The notes beneath the pieces were generated by a model. That model did no database searches. It was given only the letters and a program-made list of their open reading frames with translations, and was not told the DNA's origin. A DNA stretch of 7,089 bases. Origin: Streptosporangiaceae bacterium. GTDB taxonomy: Bacteria; Actinomycetota; Actinomycetes; Streptosporangiales; Streptosporangiaceae. Shown here piece after piece: positions 5,658 to 7,089 of the stretch. How positions within the stretch are numbered: position 1 is the first letter of the stretch; the number at the start of each line of letters is the position of its first letter. The stretch spans positions 1 to 7,089 of the forward strand of contig JASIGS010000038.1 of assembly GCA_030052355.1 (NCBI GenBank). The letters are read 5' to 3'. The translations under genes were made by a program, and so were the position numbers.

Positions 5658-6629
5658 TCAGTCCCACTCCCACCGGAAACCGGACACGGTCCTGGAGACG
5701 GAGCGCAGGTAGCGGTGCACCGCGTGCTGGCTGTCCAGCGACACCTGCTGCTCCTCCACCACGTCACCCTCAATGCCGTCCCAGCGCGCCCACCACACCC
5801 TGGCTGGCAGTTGGTCCGGATCGAACTCGACGCGCATGTCAAAGTTCTCAAGCTGCCGCAGCACCCCATGACGCTGCTCACGCTCCGACGGATCAGACAT
5901 GTCGCCGGGATACCGGTACGTCAGCCAGTACTCGAGGGTCAGAGTCTCACCCAGGTCGAGGGTCCTGGCTAGCAAGATTTCGGTAGTGAACATATCAGGC
6001 CGCGTCCGCCGAAGCGGGCTGGCAAGCTCCTTGCAGCCCTGTCCGACCTCAACCGTCAGCACGTTGGTGTCGCAGATAAATGGGATCCGGTCGACACCCT
6101 GCGCCGTTGCCTCGATAACCTGCAGCATGCGTACCCGGTCAATGCGCCTGTCGCCGGCCACCCAGACGTGGTAGTGCAAGGACAAGGCCTGGTGCCGCCG
6201 AGGCCCGAACACCAAAGCGAGCTCGTGCTCAGCCTGCGTCGGGACCGCGTGGCTTCCCGAGAGCACGCTGATAGTGGCCGAACCATTCCACAACCGCCAC
6301 AACCTGTCGGCTTCATGCTCGGAGAATCCGAAAGCCGCGATGAAAAGCGACAGGGCACCCCGGCTAAGCAGCCGACCCGACAGGGCCCGCGACACCGTGT
6401 CCTTTAGCTGGTGCGACGTGATCCCGACGTCAGCCACCCCGCGTGGGGCTGAGGACAAGTGCCGCGCCAGCACCTCGGCAACAGCCAGTTGGTTTATGGC
6501 CCCGTTGCGCGACCGGCTTACGTGCTGCTCCCATGACTCGCGGTAGGTGCCCGGCTTAAGAAGTAGCTGCTGCAGGTAGTCGGACGCGGCACGACGACCG
6601 TCGGACTGAGCCACGTCACTCGCGCGCAT
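5658..6629 (-). CDS. HTH-like protein with unknown conserved C-terminal domain, copy B
   Basis: This 323-residue paralogue of the downstream gene has the same architecture: a helical, probably DNA-binding N-terminal half (about residues 14-117, with NQLAVAEVLA at 46-55 and LSGRLLSRGALSLFIAAFGFSE at 83-104), and the unknown C-terminal domain at 145-323. By hand count 155 of 179 C-terminal residues are identical to copy A, whereas in the first aligned 45-residue block only 32 match. The start is ATG at 6627-6629, preceded by AAAGGG with 6-nt spacing, a better ribosome binding site than that of copy A. As the first gene of the pair it should carry the main promoter. Unequal conservation suggests that the C-terminal role is shared while the target recognised by the N-terminus may have shifted. 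Function, ligand and target are unknown. Confidence 0.87.
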   Translation of the reverse strand: MRASDVAQSDGRRAASDYLQQLLLKPGTYRESWEQHVSRSRNGAINQLAVAEVLARHLSSAPRGVADVGITSHQLKDTVSRALSGRLLSRGALSLFIAAFGFSEHEADRLWRLWNGSATISVLSGSHAVPTQAEHELALVFGPRRHQALSLHYHVWVAGDRRIDRVRMLQVIEATAQGVDRIPFICDTNVLTVEVGQGCKELASPLRRTRPDMFTTEILLARTLDLGETLTLEYWLTYRYPGDMSDPSEREQRHGVLRQLENFDMRVEFDPDQLPARVWWARWDGIEGDVVEEQQVSLDSQHAVHRYLRSVSRTVSGFRWEWD

Positions 6630-6655
6630 CGGATGCCCTTTGCGATCTCGAGCAG

Positions 6656-6676
6656 CTTATAAGTAGCTCTATCCTA
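6656..6676 (-). promoter_or_regulatory. Possible promoter -10 and palindrome upstream of copy B
   Basis: On the minus strand TAGGAT (6676 to 6671) is a good -10 hexamer and would start transcription about 35 nt before the ATG at 6629. It is followed by the perfect palindrome CTTATAAG (6656-6663), which could be an operator half. No TTGAC-like -35 is seen at 16-18 nt, and the triple heptamer found elsewhere in the window is absent here. Confidence 0.35.
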
Positions 6677-6761
6677 CTGCGCCCCAGGGAGGTTGGACCC
6701 GGAAGTACTTCACCACGTGCGCGCACCCCGAAGCGCGCTACCACTAGGCCTGACCGGCATA

Positions 6762-6792
6762 CGCGGCACGCGCATACGCAGCGACTGCCGCG
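6762..6792 (-). terminator. Possible hairpin after the secreted-peptide gene
   Basis: CGCGGCA (6762-6768) pairs perfectly with TGCCGCG (6786-6792) across a 17-nt loop, starting 8 nt past the TAA of the secreted-peptide gene on the minus strand. No T-run follows, so termination is only suggested. Within and beside it GCATACGC occurs twice (6757-6764 and 6772-6779), and the palindrome GTGCGCGCAC is at 6717-6726. Confidence 0.3.
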
Positions 6793-6800
6793 CGCAACTG

Positions 6801-6986
6801 TTAAAGGGGCAGGCAGGTTCCGTACTCGATGATGGTTCCGTCCGGGCAGTGCTGCACGGACGGTGTACCGCCGGCGACAGTTGCCGCCGGTACGGCCGAG
6901 CTGATGGTCACTGCTGCCAAACTGGCACTGCCTGCCAGAACCGAACTAGCAATCGCGCAGGCAGCCACAGTACGGATGATCTTCAC
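6801..6986 (-). CDS. Small secreted peptide with two cysteines
   Basis: This 61-residue protein starts at a GTG (6986), chosen because GGGAGGA lies 7 nt upstream, by far the best ribosome binding site available; the longer ATG frame from 7046 adds 20 residues unlike a signal peptide and runs across the inverted repeat and that site. Residues 1-34 form a Sec-type signal peptide: K2 and R5, a hydrophobic Ala/Ser/Val/Leu core at about 6-28, and a likely cleavage after VPA (A34). The mature part would be about 27 residues, rich in Thr, Gly and Pro. It ends HCPDGTIIEYGTCLPL, with C47 and C58 placed for one intramolecular disulfide closing a 10-residue loop. I do not recognise the family. Small secreted Cys-loop peptides in actinomycetes can be surface, signalling or inhibitory peptides, but nothing here decides between these. 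It has its own upstream control region and is probably monocistronic. Confidence 0.8.
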   Translation of the reverse strand: MKIIRTVAACAIASSVLAGSASLAAVTISSAVPAATVAGGTPSVQHCPDGTIIEYGTCLPL

Positions 6987-6993
6987 GAGCAGT

Positions 6994-7000
6994 TCCTCCC
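6994..7000 (-). promoter_or_regulatory. Ribosome binding site of the secreted-peptide gene
   Basis: GGGAGGA on the minus strand, 7 nt before GTG, is a near-perfect anti-16S match. It fixes the short start at 6986 and suggests efficient translation. Confidence 0.75.
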
Positions 7001-7011
7001 ACTGGCCCCGT

Positions 7012-7035
7012 TCGTGAGCAGAGGATAGCTCACGA
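7012..7035 (-). promoter_or_regulatory. Inverted repeat around a possible -10 of the secreted-peptide gene
   Basis: TCGTGAGC (7012-7019) and GCTCACGA (7028-7035) form a perfect 8-bp inverted repeat with an 8-nt spacer. On the minus strand the spacer contains TATCCT (7027 to 7022), a plausible -10, which would start transcription near 7015, about 29 nt before the GTG. A repressor bound here would cover the -10. A stem-loop near the 5' end of a transcript started further upstream is the alternative. Confidence 0.45.
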
Positions 7036-7061
7036 TTCTGCGGCATTGCACCCGCATATTC

Positions 7062-7083
7062 CGATTGTTAGCTAGGACAATCG
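7062..7083. promoter_or_regulatory. Second inverted repeat upstream of the secreted-peptide gene
   Basis: CGATTGT (7062-7068) and ACAATCG (7077-7083) form a perfect 7-bp inverted repeat, again with an 8-nt spacer, which itself contains TAGCTA. It is centred 49 bp upstream of the first inverted repeat. The stem sequences differ, so if both are operators they probably serve different proteins. It may instead belong to a gene to the right of the window. Confidence 0.35.
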
Positions 7084-7089
7084 TTTCTG

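Larger units (their letters stand above)
4632..6629 (-). repeat. Tandem gene duplication, period 1026 bp
   Basis: The two genes are head-to-tail copies whose stop codons lie 1026 bp apart. Segments 4991-5050 and 6017-6076 differ at one base in 60. Both genes end in FRWEWD and TGA. Similarity stops abruptly after the stop codons, and the linker regions around residues 57-76 differ in length and sequence. Confidence 0.9.

Noticed and set aside
6957..6986. Lipoprotein signal (VAAC at residues 7-10) in the secreted peptide
   Set aside because: The cysteine would follow only nine residues, too short for a lipoprotein signal; the hydrophobic run continues well past it toward a normal AxA-like cleavage site.

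Overview
The window is high-GC DNA. It carries a SARP/AfsR-type regulator, a RsbW-like HATPase and an actinobacterial style of helix-turn-helix protein, so it most likely comes from a filamentous actinomycete (Actinomycetota, Streptomyces or a relative). Nothing here fixes the genus. No rRNA, tRNA, CRISPR array, transposase or integrase is visible.

Layout. Positions 1-274 hold only small hairpins. A minus-strand operon follows: a 100-residue Trp/Arg-rich repeat protein (817-1119) whose TGA stop overlaps, as ATGA, the ATG of an anti-sigma-like HATPase (275-820). Divergent to it is a 975-residue AfsR-type regulator (1368-4295) with winged-helix, BTAD, NB-ARC and TPR parts. Convergent with that gene is a 72-residue minus-strand ORF (4342-4560). 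Next come two tandem minus-strand paralogues of about 320 residues (4632-5597 and 5658-6629). Each joins a probable helix-turn-helix N-terminus to an unrecognised C-terminal domain that is about 87% identical between the copies. Last is a 61-residue secreted peptide with two cysteines (6801-6986), preceded by two inverted repeats.

The most notable signal is a pair of matching regulatory arrays at 1222-1250 and 4585-4613. Each has three GTTNCCN heptamers on an exact 11-bp period. Each is followed on the minus strand, 11 nt after the last heptamer, by a TANNNT -10 hexamer (TATCGT and TAGCTT). Three direct heptamers separated by 4 bp are the classic operator design for SARP activators. One array lies upstream of the repeat-protein/HATPase operon, the other directly upstream of the 72-residue ORF, where the -10 is placed for a leaderless transcript.

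Working model (inference): the large SARP senses a signal through its NTPase/TPR part and switches on two minus-strand units, the Trp-repeat protein plus HATPase and the small ORF. The tandem HTH proteins and the secreted peptide may be parts of the same locus or merely neighbours. Whether the Trp-repeat frame is translated is the main uncertainty: its ribosome binding site, stop/start overlap and synonymous repeat variation support it, but its base composition by codon position does not.
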